Shown: positions 1 through 10,953 of the stretch, piece after piece
Numbering within the stretch: the stretch's first letter is position 1
How the letters are laid out: each line of letters opens with the position of its first letter
Assembly: GCA_021776195.1 (NCBI GenBank)
Contig: JAJFGK010000111.1
Coordinates: 1 to 64,000 of the forward strand
Direction: 5' to 3'
Origin: Kiloniellaceae bacterium
GTDB taxonomy: Bacteria > Pseudomonadota > Alphaproteobacteria > Kiloniellales > Kiloniellaceae
DNA length: 64,000 nt
Program-made: the position numbers and the translations under genes
The notes under the pieces: model-generated
Told to the model about the DNA's origin: nothing
The model's database searches: none
What the model saw: only the letters and a program-made list of their open reading frames with translations

Positions 1-657
1 AACGAGATCGCCGATCTTTGTGAATCGGTCGGCGCCGATGTCCACGATGTAGCCCGTGGCATGGGGCTCGACGGGCGCATCGGCCGTAAGTTTTTGCACC
101 CCGGGCCGGGCTACGGCGGGTCCTGCTTTCCCAAGGACACCGAGGCGCTGGTTCACTCGGCCCAGGACGTGGGCAGTCCCATGACCATTGTCGAGGCGGT
201 GATAGCGGTCAACAACAGCCGCAAGGAGGCGATGGCCGAACGGGTTCAGGCGCATTGCGGCGGCGATCTGACCGGCAAGACGATCGCTGTTCTGGGCCTG
301 TCCTTCAAGCCCAACACCGACGATATGCGCGAGGCGCCGAGCCTGGAGATCGTTCCGGCCCTTCAGGCCATGGGAGCGAAAATTCGGGCCTATGACCCCG
401 AGGCGATGGAGAACGCGCGGGCGCTGTTGGCCGGGGTGGATTTCTGCGCGGATGCCCAGACCGCTCTCGAAGGCGCCGACGGCCTGGTCGTGGTGACCGA
501 ATGGAACGAATTCCGTGCGCTCGATCCGCTGCGCATCAAGGATTTGCTGCGCCAGCCCTACGTGATCGATCTGCGCAACGTTTACGATCCCCTTGCAATG
601 GCGCAGGCCGGGCTGACCTACCGTTCGGTCGGCCGGCCGGCGACGCGGAGTGAATGA
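1..657 (+). CDS. UDP-glucose 6-dehydrogenase, C-terminal part (gene starts before the window)
   Basis: The reading frame is open from base 1, so the N-terminal NAD-binding domain is missing only because the window begins inside the gene; 218 codons are visible. The motif GGSCFPKD holds the catalytic Cys (visible codon 42) of the UDP-glucose/GDP-mannose dehydrogenase family. The segment VLGLSFKPNTDDMREAPS is the start of the C-terminal UDP-sugar-binding domain. The family oxidises UDP-glucose twice to UDP-glucuronate in the cytoplasm, for polysaccharide synthesis. The stop lies 3 bases before the phosphomannomutase start, so the two are probably co-transcribed as a sugar-nucleotide supply unit. 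GDP-mannose or UDP-ManNAc dehydrogenase cannot be fully excluded without the N-terminus. Confidence 0.93.
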   Translation, partial: NEIADLCESVGADVHDVARGMGLDGRIGRKFLHPGPGYGGSCFPKDTEALVHSAQDVGSPMTIVEAVIAVNNSRKEAMAERVQAHCGGDLTGKTIAVLGLSFKPNTDDMREAPSLEIVPALQAMGAKIRAYDPEAMENARALLAGVDFCADAQTALEGADGLVVVTEWNEFRALDPLRIKDLLRQPYVIDLRNVYDPLAMAQAGLTYRSVGRPATRSE

Positions 658-660
658 CCC

Positions 661-2049
661 ATGACCAGACTGCCTGCTCATTCTTTCGACCCGACCATTC
701 TGCGTGCCTATGATGTCCGGGGCGTGGTCGGACGGACCCTGTCGCCGGCCGACGCCGCTGCCCTGGGGGCGGCCTTCGCCACTCTTGCCAAGGACAAAGG
801 CCTGACCCGTCTGGCCGTGGGCTACGACGGACGGCATTCCTCGCCGGAACTGGAAGAGGCTCTGGTGCGCGGTGTGGTCGGCACCGGCGTCGACGCGCTG
901 CGGGTCGGGCTCGGCCCCTCGCCGATGCTCTACTATGCCACCCACAGCGAAACGGTCGACGGCGGCATCATGATCACCGGATCGCACAACCCGCCCGACT
1001 ACAACGGCTTCAAGCTGGTCCTGGCGGGGCGCTCCTTCTTCGGCGATGACATCCAGCGTCTGGGCGAAGTGGCCGCCGCCGGCAGCTTCGCGGAGGGCGA
1101 AGGGGCCCAGGAGAGCCGATCGGTCTTGGCCGACTACGTCGAACGGCTGCTGGCGGATTTCAAGCCCGGCCGAGAGCTTTGCGTGGCCTGGGACGCGGGC
1201 AACGGCGCCGCCGGCGAGGCCATGGCGAAAGTGACCGCAGGCCTGCCCGGGCGACACATTCTGCTGAACGAGGCGATCGACGGCGACTTTCCCGCGCACC
1301 ATCCCGACCCGACGGTGGAGGCGAACCTCGCGCAGTTGAAGGAGACCGTGCTGACCGAGGGCTGCGATCTGGGGATCGCCTTCGACGGCGACGGCGACCG
1401 GATCGGCGTGATCGATTCCCAGGCCCGGGTGATCTGGGGCGACCAGTTGATGCTGCTCTTCGCTCGCGAGATCCTGCAGCGACACCCCGGCGCGCCGATC
1501 ATCGCCGACGTCAAGGCCAGTCAGGTGCTGTTCGACGGCATCGCCGAGGCAGGCGGGCAGCCGGTGATGTGGATGACCGGCCACTCCCTGATCAAAACCA
1601 AGATGGCCGACCTGGGCGCGCCCTTCGCCGGCGAGATGAGCGCGCACATCTTCTTTTCCGACGGCTACTACGGCTATGACGACGCGCTCTATGCGGCGAT
1701 TCGCCTCCTGTCCCTGCTGGGCAACGCGCCGCAGACCCTCGACCAGTTCCGCGATTCGCTCCCGGCCCTGGTCAATACCCCGGAGATTCGCTTCCCCTGC
1801 GACGAGGCGCGCAAGGCGCCGGTGGTCGAGGAGGTGCGCGCGCGCCTGGCCGCCGAGGGCGCCGAGGTGGTCGGGATCGACGGCGTCAGGGTCAACACGA
1901 AGGACGGCTGGTGGCTGCTACGGGCCTCCAACACCCAAGACGTTTTAGTGGCGCGCTGCGAGGCACGCGACGCCGCGGGGCTGGCGCGCCTGCGCGAAAC
2001 CCTGGTCACGCATCTGGCGGCCAGCGGCTTGGAGGCGCCGGACTTCTAA
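661..2049 (+). CDS. Phosphomannomutase/phosphoglucomutase (ManB/AlgC-type)
   Basis: This 462-aa enzyme of the alpha-D-phosphohexomutase family interconverts hexose 6-phosphate and hexose 1-phosphate (mannose and/or glucose). The active-site phosphoserine loop TGSHNPPDYNGFK is visible (Ser108). The Mg-binding loop DGDGDR is at residues 242-247 and the sugar-specificity loop GEMSAH at 324-329; GEMSAH is typical of the dual-specificity PMM/PGM of Pseudomonas AlgC. The C-terminal phosphate-binding domain ends with RASNTQDVLVARCEA, where most homologues have RxSNTxP. Its length is normal. It lies directly behind the UDP-glucose dehydrogenase gene, which suggests supply of GDP-mannose or UDP-glucose precursors for exopolysaccharide or LPS. 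The downstream neighbour is convergent. Confidence 0.95.
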   Translation: MTRLPAHSFDPTILRAYDVRGVVGRTLSPADAAALGAAFATLAKDKGLTRLAVGYDGRHSSPELEEALVRGVVGTGVDALRVGLGPSPMLYYATHSETVDGGIMITGSHNPPDYNGFKLVLAGRSFFGDDIQRLGEVAAAGSFAEGEGAQESRSVLADYVERLLADFKPGRELCVAWDAGNGAAGEAMAKVTAGLPGRHILLNEAIDGDFPAHHPDPTVEANLAQLKETVLTEGCDLGIAFDGDGDRIGVIDSQARVIWGDQLMLLFAREILQRHPGAPIIADVKASQVLFDGIAEAGGQPVMWMTGHSLIKTKMADLGAPFAGEMSAHIFFSDGYYGYDDALYAAIRLLSLLGNAPQTLDQFRDSLPALVNTPEIRFPCDEARKAPVVEEVRARLAAEGAEVVGIDGVRVNTKDGWWLLRASNTQDVLVARCEARDAAGLARLRETLVTHLAASGLEAPDF

Positions 2050-2089
2050 TGGTCTTTTTCGCGGCCAGGGAGTTGCCGGCGGATCGGTC

Positions 2090-3511
2090 TTACTGATTGG
2101 CACTCAGGGTCAGGGCGCCGGCCGCGGCTTGCGGCTGCACCACGAGGCATTCCTGGTTCAGCGCCTTCAACTCCCGGCAGGCGCTTCGGGCCTGTGCCTC
2201 GTTCAGGCCGGTCAACTGGGCGCGGTAGAGCTGGCCGCTCGCCATCTTGACCTGACTGATCAAGAGACGCGAGTTCAGCAGCAGGCCGGGAACCCGGCGC
2301 GCCGCCTGAGTGGCCGCGACCTGGGCCGGCGCAAAGGAGGCAAAGGCGCCGACCTGGACCGACCAGACTTGTTGCGGGGCCGCGGACGGTGCCGGCTTCG
2401 GCAGGCTCGCCTGCTGTTTGGGCGCGATCAGCCGCATATCCAGAACCTGGCCGTCAACCGCGTTGTTTTTCGGCTTTCGCGCCGGGGCAGCCTCGGTGAT
2501 GAGAACGGCGGTTTTCGCCACCGCGGTCTCGGCGGGCGCCTTTTCTGTGGGCGCCGTCGTATCCGCGGCAGGTTCCGAGCCGGCAATTTTTAGGGCGGCC
2601 GGGCTGTGGTAGAGCGGATTGCGCCTTGGCGTCGGGGGCACCTTGGCCTTGGCCAGGGCGGCGAAGCCACGGTCGAAGAGCTTGCGCATGTGCTTGTCGC
2701 GCGACTTCGAGGACTTGCCGCCGAAGACCACGCCGACCAGACGGCTCCCATTTCGCTCGACCGACGCCACTAGGTTGAATCCCGAGGCTCGGATGTAGCC
2801 GGTCTTGATGCCGTCGGTGCCCTGGTAGTTCTTCAGCAAGCGGTTGTGGTTCTTATAGGTGCGTCCGCGATATGTGAACTTCTGGGTCGCAAAGTGTCGG
2901 TAGTAGTCCGGAAAGTTCTTGCGCAGCGCAATCGCCAGGCGGGCCATGTCGATGGCCGTGCTCTTCTGGTGCCGGTTGGGGAGACCCGAGGCATTGCGAA
3001 ACTTGGTTTTCGTCATGCCGATTTCGCGGGCCTTGGCGGTCATCAGCTTGGCGAACTCGGCCTCGGTGCCACCCAGGGCCTCGGCCAGCACGACGGCGGC
3101 GTCATTGGCCGATTTGGTGATCAGCGCGAACATCGCGTCCTTGACCGAGATGGTCTCGCCGCGCTTGAGCCCGAGCTTCGAGGGCGCCATGCCCTGGGCG
3201 CGTTTCGAGACCTTCAGTTTCTGGCCGAGCTTTAGCTTCCCGCTCTCCAGCGCATCGAACAGCATGTAGAGCGTCATGATCTTGGTGAGGGAGGCCGGAT
3301 ACTTCGGCACGTCCGCATTGACCGAATGCAGAACCTTACCGGTGTCCGCATCGATGATCAGGGCCGCATAGCGCGCCTGCGCCGAACCCTGCGGGATGGC
3401 GATCAGGCTGGCGAAGAGCAGGAGGAAGCCGAGGCCCCTTACCACCGTCGAACGCCAACCGCGAGAAAACAACAAGACATGCCAGGCGCGCAAATACTTT
3501 TCCCCAACCAC
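2090..3511 (-). CDS. D-alanyl-D-alanine carboxypeptidase (S11 family) with C-terminal SPOR domain
   Basis: This is a low-molecular-mass penicillin-binding protein that trims D-Ala from peptidoglycan stem peptides in the periplasm. The three active-site motifs are visible: SxxK in YPASLTKIMTLY, SxN in KSANDAA, and KTG in DGIKTGYI. An N-terminal signal peptide ends near GSAQA. A proline/alanine-rich linker (about residues 300-385) leads to a SPOR domain (VWSVQVGAFASFAPAQVAA) that binds denuded glycan, as in division-site enzymes. The frame opens with GTG at 3511; another GTG lies 22 codons downstream, just before the hydrophobic core, so the exact start is uncertain. D,D-carboxypeptidases with a SPOR tail are common in Alphaproteobacteria. 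Confidence 0.93.
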   Translation of the reverse strand: MVGEKYLRAWHVLLFSRGWRSTVVRGLGFLLLFASLIAIPQGSAQARYAALIIDADTGKVLHSVNADVPKYPASLTKIMTLYMLFDALESGKLKLGQKLKVSKRAQGMAPSKLGLKRGETISVKDAMFALITKSANDAAVVLAEALGGTEAEFAKLMTAKAREIGMTKTKFRNASGLPNRHQKSTAIDMARLAIALRKNFPDYYRHFATQKFTYRGRTYKNHNRLLKNYQGTDGIKTGYIRASGFNLVASVERNGSRLVGVVFGGKSSKSRDKHMRKLFDRGFAALAKAKVPPTPRRNPLYHSPAALKIAGSEPAADTTAPTEKAPAETAVAKTAVLITEAAPARKPKNNAVDGQVLDMRLIAPKQQASLPKPAPSAAPQQVWSVQVGAFASFAPAQVAATQAARRVPGLLLNSRLLISQVKMASGQLYRAQLTGLNEAQARSACRELKALNQECLVVQPQAAAGALTLSANQ

Positions 3512-3687
3512 AGGACAAGGCGAAATTTTTCAGCGATTCTAATGGACTAACGAATCGCTGTCTAGAGTCGCAATTATATTACTAATAAATTCTTAAATGA
3601 TTCTTGATGTCGCGTCGTGGGGCACGATTTATGGTGCTCCGGTAGTCGCAAGAGCGGCCTATCCTCGGACGAGACAGGACATCGGCA

Positions 3688-4431
3688 ATGCAGGAACCGG
3701 CCCACGCCTTTCGAAACAGCGCTCGTCGGCGCGGGATCCCGCGCCTGGCGTTGGCCCTGGTCCTCCCGTTTTTGCTGCTGGCCGCCTGCAGCTACCGCGG
3801 CGCGGTCGACACGCCGGCCACGCTCAAGTTCACCTGGTTCAGCTACATCAACGGGGACGACATTCGCGAGGCCTGTCGGCCCGGGGTCCCGCCGCGCTAC
3901 AGGTTGGTCTACAACGCCGACTACGACCGGCAGGTGCGCAGCTACGAACTCACGGGCGACGGTCGGGGCGGTGCCTACCTGACGGCACGGGCGATTGGCG
4001 GGAGCGGCCTGCCGGTGAGCGACTTCGTCCTGCGCGACATCGCCCAGATCGGCGGTTGGATCCGCGGCGAGGCGGTCCTGGGTCCAGAGCAGTTGCGCGC
4101 CCTCGACGACAGCCTGACCCGCAGTGGGGCCTGGGAGCCGGCCCCGGTCGGCCTGCGGCTTTACTCCAACGACAGTTACTGGGTCGCCAGCCTCTGCCAG
4201 GATGGCCGCTACTCGTTCAACGCCTGGCTCTATCCCTCGCCGCGGTTCGATCGCTTGGCCTTTCCCGAGGCGCTTTTCGCCCATGACCGCACAGGCGTGC
4301 CGGTCGCGCTACCACTCAAGGGTGACCTGGCCCGGCGCCTCAAAGGCAACGCGGGGCGCAATCAGAAACCGAATTTCATTTTCCAGCTTGTGGTCGGCGA
4401 AAGGGGCTTTCGGGGCCTGGCGGGAATATGA
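3688..4431 (+). CDS. Predicted outer-membrane or periplasmic lipoprotein of unknown function
   Basis: I do not recognise this 247-aa protein. It has a basic N-terminus, a hydrophobic stretch (about residues 18-32) and a lipobox LLAAC with the acylated Cys at 34, so it should be a lipoprotein. The mature part contains no motif I can name. It is rich in aromatic residues and Arg and has two further Cys (in REACRPG and SLCQDG), which could form a disulfide. The start at 3688 puts the lipobox at a normal distance; no earlier start is needed. It is divergent from the carboxypeptidase across about 175 bases of less GC-rich sequence that should hold both promoters, and it is convergent with the mechanosensitive channel gene. 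Confidence 0.75.
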   Translation: MQEPAHAFRNSARRRGIPRLALALVLPFLLLAACSYRGAVDTPATLKFTWFSYINGDDIREACRPGVPPRYRLVYNADYDRQVRSYELTGDGRGGAYLTARAIGGSGLPVSDFVLRDIAQIGGWIRGEAVLGPEQLRALDDSLTRSGAWEPAPVGLRLYSNDSYWVASLCQDGRYSFNAWLYPSPRFDRLAFPEALFAHDRTGVPVALPLKGDLARRLKGNAGRNQKPNFIFQLVVGERGFRGLAGI

Positions 4432-4473
4432 GACTTAGGGGCGCGTTGCAAAGCTAGAGTTTCCGCGCTCTGT

Positions 4474-6798
4474 CTAAGGCCCGGCGGCGCCGCCGCTGGG
4501 ATCGGCGGAACCCGCCGCGCCGGCGAGGACGGCACCGCCGCCGGCGCCCGGCTCGACCCCGGGCGGCACGACGCTGGCCTGGTGGACCTCGACCTTGCGC
4601 CGGGCGAACTCGATGCCGTTGTCCGCGAAGGCCTTTTTGATCCGTTTGTAGGCCTCGCGCCGCAGGATGAACTGCTCGCGCGGCTTGCACATGAACTTGG
4701 CGCGAATTATCAGAGCGGAATCGTCGATCTCCAGCACACCCTGAGACTTCAGGGGCTCGATCATCAAGGGACCGAGTTCCTCGTCGGCCATCATCTCCTT
4801 GCCGACCTGCTTGAAGACCTTCTTGACCAGGTCGATGTCGGTTTCGAAGGGGACCCGGAAGCTCATCTTGTAGATCACCCAGTCGCGGTTGTGGTTGGTG
4901 ATCGAGCGCAGCTCGCCGAAGGGCACGGTATGGACCGGGCCGCGGTGATGGCGCAGCTTGAGCGAGCGCAGGGAGATCCCCTCGACCTCGCCGCGCAGTT
5001 CGCCCATCTCGATGTACTCGCCGATGCGAAAGGCGTCGTCGATCAGGAAGAAGACGCCGGCGACGATGTCGCGTACCAGGGCCTGGGCGCCGAAACCGAT
5101 GGCGAGGCCGACCACGCCGGCGCCGGCCAGGAGCGGCCCGATGTCGATTCCCAGGGCCGAGAGCACGATCATCACGGTCATGACCACCAGCACGACCATG
5201 ACGAACTTGCGGATCAAGGGCAGCAGGGTCTGGGTCCGTGAACTGGGCTGGATGGTGTGACCGTCCATCTCGCGCGGCGTGAGGTTGCGGTCGATGCCCA
5301 CCTTGACCAGCTCCCAGCCGACATAGGCCAGGAGCAAAGCCACGGCGATGTCGAAGCTCGCCTCCCAGAGCACCAGGCTGGCCATGGTGTCGCCGAAGAG
5401 GCGCAGGCCCCAAAGCTCCAGCACCAGGATCGTCGCGACCACGATGATAATACCGCGGGCGATGCGCTGCAGCACGCCCAGATAGCGCAGATGCTGCTCG
5501 CGCTTCTCCGGGTTCTCAAGATCGAAGAAATTGCCGAGGATACCGCACATGACCCGGTCGCACAGCGGGATGAAGGCGACGACCAGGACCGAGCCGACGG
5601 CCGGGAGCACGCCGTAGCGGCCCTCGATCAGCATCGCGGCGCTCCAGAGCAGCCAGATGGCGGTCACATAGACGATGGCGAAGAGATGCCAGCTCTCGGC
5701 CAGCATCTCGGTCAGGCGGTGACCGCCCTGTCCGCCCTGGTGGGTCGTGGTTGGCGTGGTTGGCGCGGCCGCGCCGGCGCGCAGGATCATGGCCCGCAGG
5801 AGCGGTCGGGCCTCGAGAATAAGCCAGATCGCCATGGCCGACGAGACCGCCCCGGTGATCAAAACCGTGACCAGGTGGCTCTCCTCGGGCATGCCGGTCA
5901 GGATCAGCAGCCCGGCGAGGGCCCAGGCGACGCCGACCACGGCGGTAAAGCGCACCAGCCAGCGATGCAGGAAGCGCGCGACCTCGTCGCCGACCCGCAG
6001 CAGCCTGAGGGCCGGTGCCCGGGGCGCGAAGAGCAGCCGAGAGACGATATTGACCGCGAGCGCCAGGACCGCCGTCGCGATAAAGGTGAACATGAAGGTC
6101 CGGGTCGCCTTGACGTCGATGAAAAAGATCAGGCTCAGGACCAGGGTGGCCAGCAGAAAGGCGAGCAGGGAGATGAAGTCCAGGCCGAAGCGGAATCCGG
6201 CGCCGGCCAGCCGTGCGCCCAATCCGCCGTCGGTTTGCTGCTCGATCTGGCGGCGCCGTGCCGCGGTCGCCTGGCGCACCCCGAAATAGGCGGCGGCGCC
6301 CGCCAACAGCAGCCCGGCGAAACCGCCAAGGTGGGAAACCACCCCGCCGGCGCCCTGGTTGGCGGTGGCTTTCAACAGGGCGGCCCAAAGGTCGCCGGGG
6401 AAGGCATCGAGCTTGCCGATGACCTGCACCAGCCGCTGGCGCAGGCGTTGGCTGTAGCGTTCGAGGCCAAAGCGGAACTGGACGAGCCACACGCCGAAGC
6501 CGCCGGCGGTCCCGCTCTTGGCGGCCTTCTGAGCCGCGGCGCGGCCATTCAGCTCGCTCGACAGCAGCTCGCGAGCCTGCCTGTCGGTCAGCCCCGACAT
6601 CACCTGGTCCACGACCTCCGGCGTCAGGGCCTCCGGCAGGACCGGTGTCTGATCGGCGGCCGCGCTGTTTCGCACCGCCTGCTGCGCCGCCAGACCGCCG
6701 GTGCCGGCAGCCAGGGCTTGGAAGGCCGCCGCCGACAGGGTCAGCGCGATAAAACCGGCCAAACAGCCGCGAGAGACGGAGCGAAACATGGAGTTCAC
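4474..6798 (-). CDS. Large MscS-family mechanosensitive ion channel
   Basis: This is a 774-aa inner-membrane channel, much longer than E. coli MscS (286 aa). A signal peptide (cleaved near ALAAG) and a periplasmic segment are followed by about ten hydrophobic helices. The pore-lining helix and beta domain of the MscS family follow near the C-terminal third: GAGVVGLAIGFGAQALVRD, then the segment with FFLIDDAFRIGEYIEMG. The C-terminus is Gly/Ala/Pro rich (GVEPGAGGGAVLAGAAGSA), probably disordered. Family role: gated release of solutes on osmotic downshock. It stands alone, convergent with the lipoprotein and divergent from clpS. The ATG start at 6798 gives a good signal peptide. Confidence 0.93.
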   Translation of the reverse strand: MNSMFRSVSRGCLAGFIALTLSAAAFQALAAGTGGLAAQQAVRNSAAADQTPVLPEALTPEVVDQVMSGLTDRQARELLSSELNGRAAAQKAAKSGTAGGFGVWLVQFRFGLERYSQRLRQRLVQVIGKLDAFPGDLWAALLKATANQGAGGVVSHLGGFAGLLLAGAAAYFGVRQATAARRRQIEQQTDGGLGARLAGAGFRFGLDFISLLAFLLATLVLSLIFFIDVKATRTFMFTFIATAVLALAVNIVSRLLFAPRAPALRLLRVGDEVARFLHRWLVRFTAVVGVAWALAGLLILTGMPEESHLVTVLITGAVSSAMAIWLILEARPLLRAMILRAGAAAPTTPTTTHQGGQGGHRLTEMLAESWHLFAIVYVTAIWLLWSAAMLIEGRYGVLPAVGSVLVVAFIPLCDRVMCGILGNFFDLENPEKREQHLRYLGVLQRIARGIIIVVATILVLELWGLRLFGDTMASLVLWEASFDIAVALLLAYVGWELVKVGIDRNLTPREMDGHTIQPSSRTQTLLPLIRKFVMVVLVVMTVMIVLSALGIDIGPLLAGAGVVGLAIGFGAQALVRDIVAGVFFLIDDAFRIGEYIEMGELRGEVEGISLRSLKLRHHRGPVHTVPFGELRSITNHNRDWVIYKMSFRVPFETDIDLVKKVFKQVGKEMMADEELGPLMIEPLKSQGVLEIDDSALIIRAKFMCKPREQFILRREAYKRIKKAFADNGIEFARRKVEVHQASVVPPGVEPGAGGGAVLAGAAGSADPSGGAAGP

Positions 6799-7118
6799 CT
6801 GTGATTCCCTTTATCGGGCGCCGATTATGCCCGCGGCCCGGCGACAACACCACCGCTCAACGCGCCACTTCCCCGGGGCGTCGGGCGTCTCGGATGCAAG
6901 CGAATTCGGCCTCGATTGGCGCACTATATTCGGGGCGCGCGACCATAGTCTCATCGCTGAATTTGTCTGTCGTGCTTGCAACCTCTTTTCCAAAGCGTAA
7001 GACTCCCAATATTATGATCCTAGAGTCGATCTGTCGGTAGGCCCGGCGGTTTGCCGAACGAACGCCCAGATGGTCGCTTGGAACCTCCGGCGGTCCCCAA
7101 TGGGGGACGAGAGGCCCG
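6799..7118. other. Intergenic region between divergent mscS-type and clpS genes
   Basis: About 320 bases without a convincing gene. The middle (roughly 6920-7020) is clearly less GC-rich than the flanks and should hold the two divergent promoters. A TATTAT hexamer at 7010-7015 could be a -10 element for clpS, but the hexamer at the right distance upstream (TTTCCA) is a poor -35, so I do not call a promoter. A purine-rich stretch just upstream of 7119 can serve as the clpS ribosome binding site. Confidence 0.5.
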
Positions 7119-7475
7119 ATGGGAGATCAGATGAGCTTGAAGGCTGCGATGATGAGCGACAAGAAGCGCAACGGCGAAGACCCAACGACCGGTTTGATCG
7201 TCAAGACCAAACCGAAGACCAAGAAGCCGTCTCTGTACAAAGTGTTGATGTTGAACGACGACTACACGCCCATGGATTTCGTCGTTCACGTCCTGGAGCA
7301 GGTTTTCGGCAAGAACCGGGACGAAGCGACCCAGATCATGCTCCATGTGCACCAGCGGGGCGTGGGAATCTGCGGCGTCTTCACGTACGAGGTGGCGGAA
7401 ACAAAGGCGTCCCAGGTGGTGGAATACGCGCGCCAGAACCAGCATCCACTGCAATGCACCATCGAAAAGGAATAG
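7119..7475 (+). CDS. clpS: ClpS, ATP-dependent Clp protease adaptor
   Basis: This 118-aa cytoplasmic adaptor delivers N-degron substrates to ClpA. After a flexible N-terminal tail the ClpS core is complete: [18 protein letters not shown] contains the NDD motif and the Met of the N-degron pocket, followed by [21 protein letters not shown] with the conserved HxxG region. It is 7 bases upstream of clpA, the usual arrangement. Three in-frame ATG codons (7119, 7131, 7152) could start it; 7119 has a purine-rich stretch 4-5 bases upstream and 7131 has GGGAG at a good distance, so the first dozen residues are uncertain. Confidence 0.97.
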   Translation: MGDQMSLKAAMMSDKKRNGEDPTTGLIVKTKPKTKKPSLYKVLMLNDDYTPMDFVVHVLEQVFGKNRDEATQIMLHVHQRGVGICGVFTYEVAETKASQVVEYARQNQHPLQCTIEKE

Positions 7476-7482
7476 GCCTGCC

Positions 7483-9828
<2,346 letters not shown>

Positions 9829-10005
9829 GGGGTGGCATTACCCTCGCCTGCGCAGTTGGCGGAAGCCAGTAGCCTATTTTGTCAACCGGCCTCTTGGTGC
9901 CTGCGGCCGTCGTATCCCCCCGGCCAAGCGGCGCATACACTTATCCTTGCTTTCTGCTGAAGAGAGCCACCTTTAACGGAAGGCGGGATTCCAATATCTC
10001 GCTAC

Positions 10006-10554
10006 CTACTTCATCTTTGCGAGTGCTAGCCATTCATCGAATGGAACTTCCATTGAATCTGAGACGACCAGCTTGGAATCCAAGGAATGACGGTTCTCGA
10101 AAATCATGAGGTTGGCACATTGCCATCGTGCCGAGGGGGCAAATAGCCCATCGAGCTCAAGGAAATTTACTGCGGCGCCAACACGCTGTGTTTGTTCATA
10201 GTTCCGTTGCTCGTAGAATTCTGATTCTATGCCGAGCGCCTCGAAATCTGCCTCAGCGATTTTCAGCGCTCTATCAACGGAGACATCAAGTGAGTGTAAT
10301 TTTAACGGCTTGCGTGGGACGGGCGTTAGCAAGGCCAGATACGATGCGACTTCAGCAATTGCGCCCTTTGCTTCCAGACTGGTGTAGAGAATGGAAAAGC
10401 CTCCCTCTTCGACTTCAGGAGCGGCCCATCGCCCCCCGTTCGTGGAGAATGCGGTGGGGTCCGCGTTCACCCCGGTCGCCCGGAACACTGTGTTATCGAA
10501 GGAGGTTACTGGGAGTTTTTGAATTTGGTCGATCAGATCTGGATCGTGAATCAT
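10006..10554 (-). CDS. RES-domain toxin of a type II toxin-antitoxin system
   Basis: This 182-aa protein has the RES fold signatures: an early Arg in TVFRATG (R25), the GGRW motif (residues 40-43), Tyr in ILYTSLE (Y57) and Glu in AIAEVASY (E68). RES toxins (for example MbcT) degrade NAD+ and so arrest growth. The gene sits 18 bases downstream of an Xre/MbcA-like antitoxin gene in the same orientation, the standard antitoxin-first order. Codon use here is less GC-biased than in clpA next door, which fits recent horizontal arrival. The protein appears intact. NAD+ as the substrate is inferred from the family. Confidence 0.88.
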   Translation of the reverse strand: MIHDPDLIDQIQKLPVTSFDNTVFRATGVNADPTAFSTNGGRWAAPEVEEGGFSILYTSLEAKGAIAEVASYLALLTPVPRKPLKLHSLDVSVDRALKIAEADFEALGIESEFYEQRNYEQTQRVGAAVNFLELDGLFAPSARWQCANLMIFENRHSLDSKLVVSDSMEVPFDEWLALAKMK

Positions 10555-10572
10555 TCTGAGGCGGCCTTGAAC

Positions 10573-10911
10573 CTACATAAACACGGCATCTCGAATCTGA
10601 TTGACGAGTCTCATGACCTCATCGATACGTCCTTCCTGGATGAGCGACGCTGGCGATTCACCCTCAAGCAACTTCTGACGGGCAAAAATCCACTGCCGCG
10701 CCTCATTAGGCTCGTAGAAATCAGAAAGCTGATCGACAATGTACTCAAGTTCAAGAAGTGCTTTCTCGGTGTTCCGGTGCGGATAGGCATGTCCCTGGTT
10801 CCACCGTGAAACAGTTTCCGGGCGAGCGCCCAGAATCTGGGCTACATCGGTATGCCTCAGAGATGCCTTCTCCCTTATGGATTCCAGTTTCCGTGCGACT
10901 GCTGTCGTCAT
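10573..10911 (-). CDS. Xre/MbcA/ParS-type antitoxin partner of the RES toxin
   Basis: This 112-aa protein has an N-terminal helix-turn-helix (about residues 17-38, with DVAQILGARPETVSRWNQG). The C-terminal toxin-binding region is typical of DUF2384/MbcA antitoxins (NEARQWIFARQKLLEGESP and ASLIQEGRIDEVMRLV). Antitoxins of this class block the NAD-binding cleft of the RES toxin with their C-terminal helices and repress their own operon. The gene precedes the toxin gene by 18 bases and follows an interrupted gene by about 40 bases. The ATG start at 10911 gives the expected length. Confidence 0.88.
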   Translation of the reverse strand: MTTAVARKLESIREKASLRHTDVAQILGARPETVSRWNQGHAYPHRNTEKALLELEYIVDQLSDFYEPNEARQWIFARQKLLEGESPASLIQEGRIDEVMRLVNQIRDAVFM

Positions 10912-10953
10912 TTGCCTATCTTCCCTGTTCTCACTCGTTGCTTCTCCTAACTC

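Noticed and set aside
5257..6804. 515-codon frame opposite the mechanosensitive channel gene
   Set aside because: Rich in Asp, His, Gln and Gly with no domain; it is the antisense shadow of a GC-rich gene.
6975..7015. Heat-shock (RpoH) promoter upstream of clpS
   Set aside because: A CTTG and a CCCAATAT-like sequence are present, but the spacing is far too long for an RpoH promoter.
7345..7482. Extended N-terminus of ClpA
   Set aside because: This segment overlaps clpS in another frame and has no ClpA-like content; the ATG at 7483 gives the family N-terminus.
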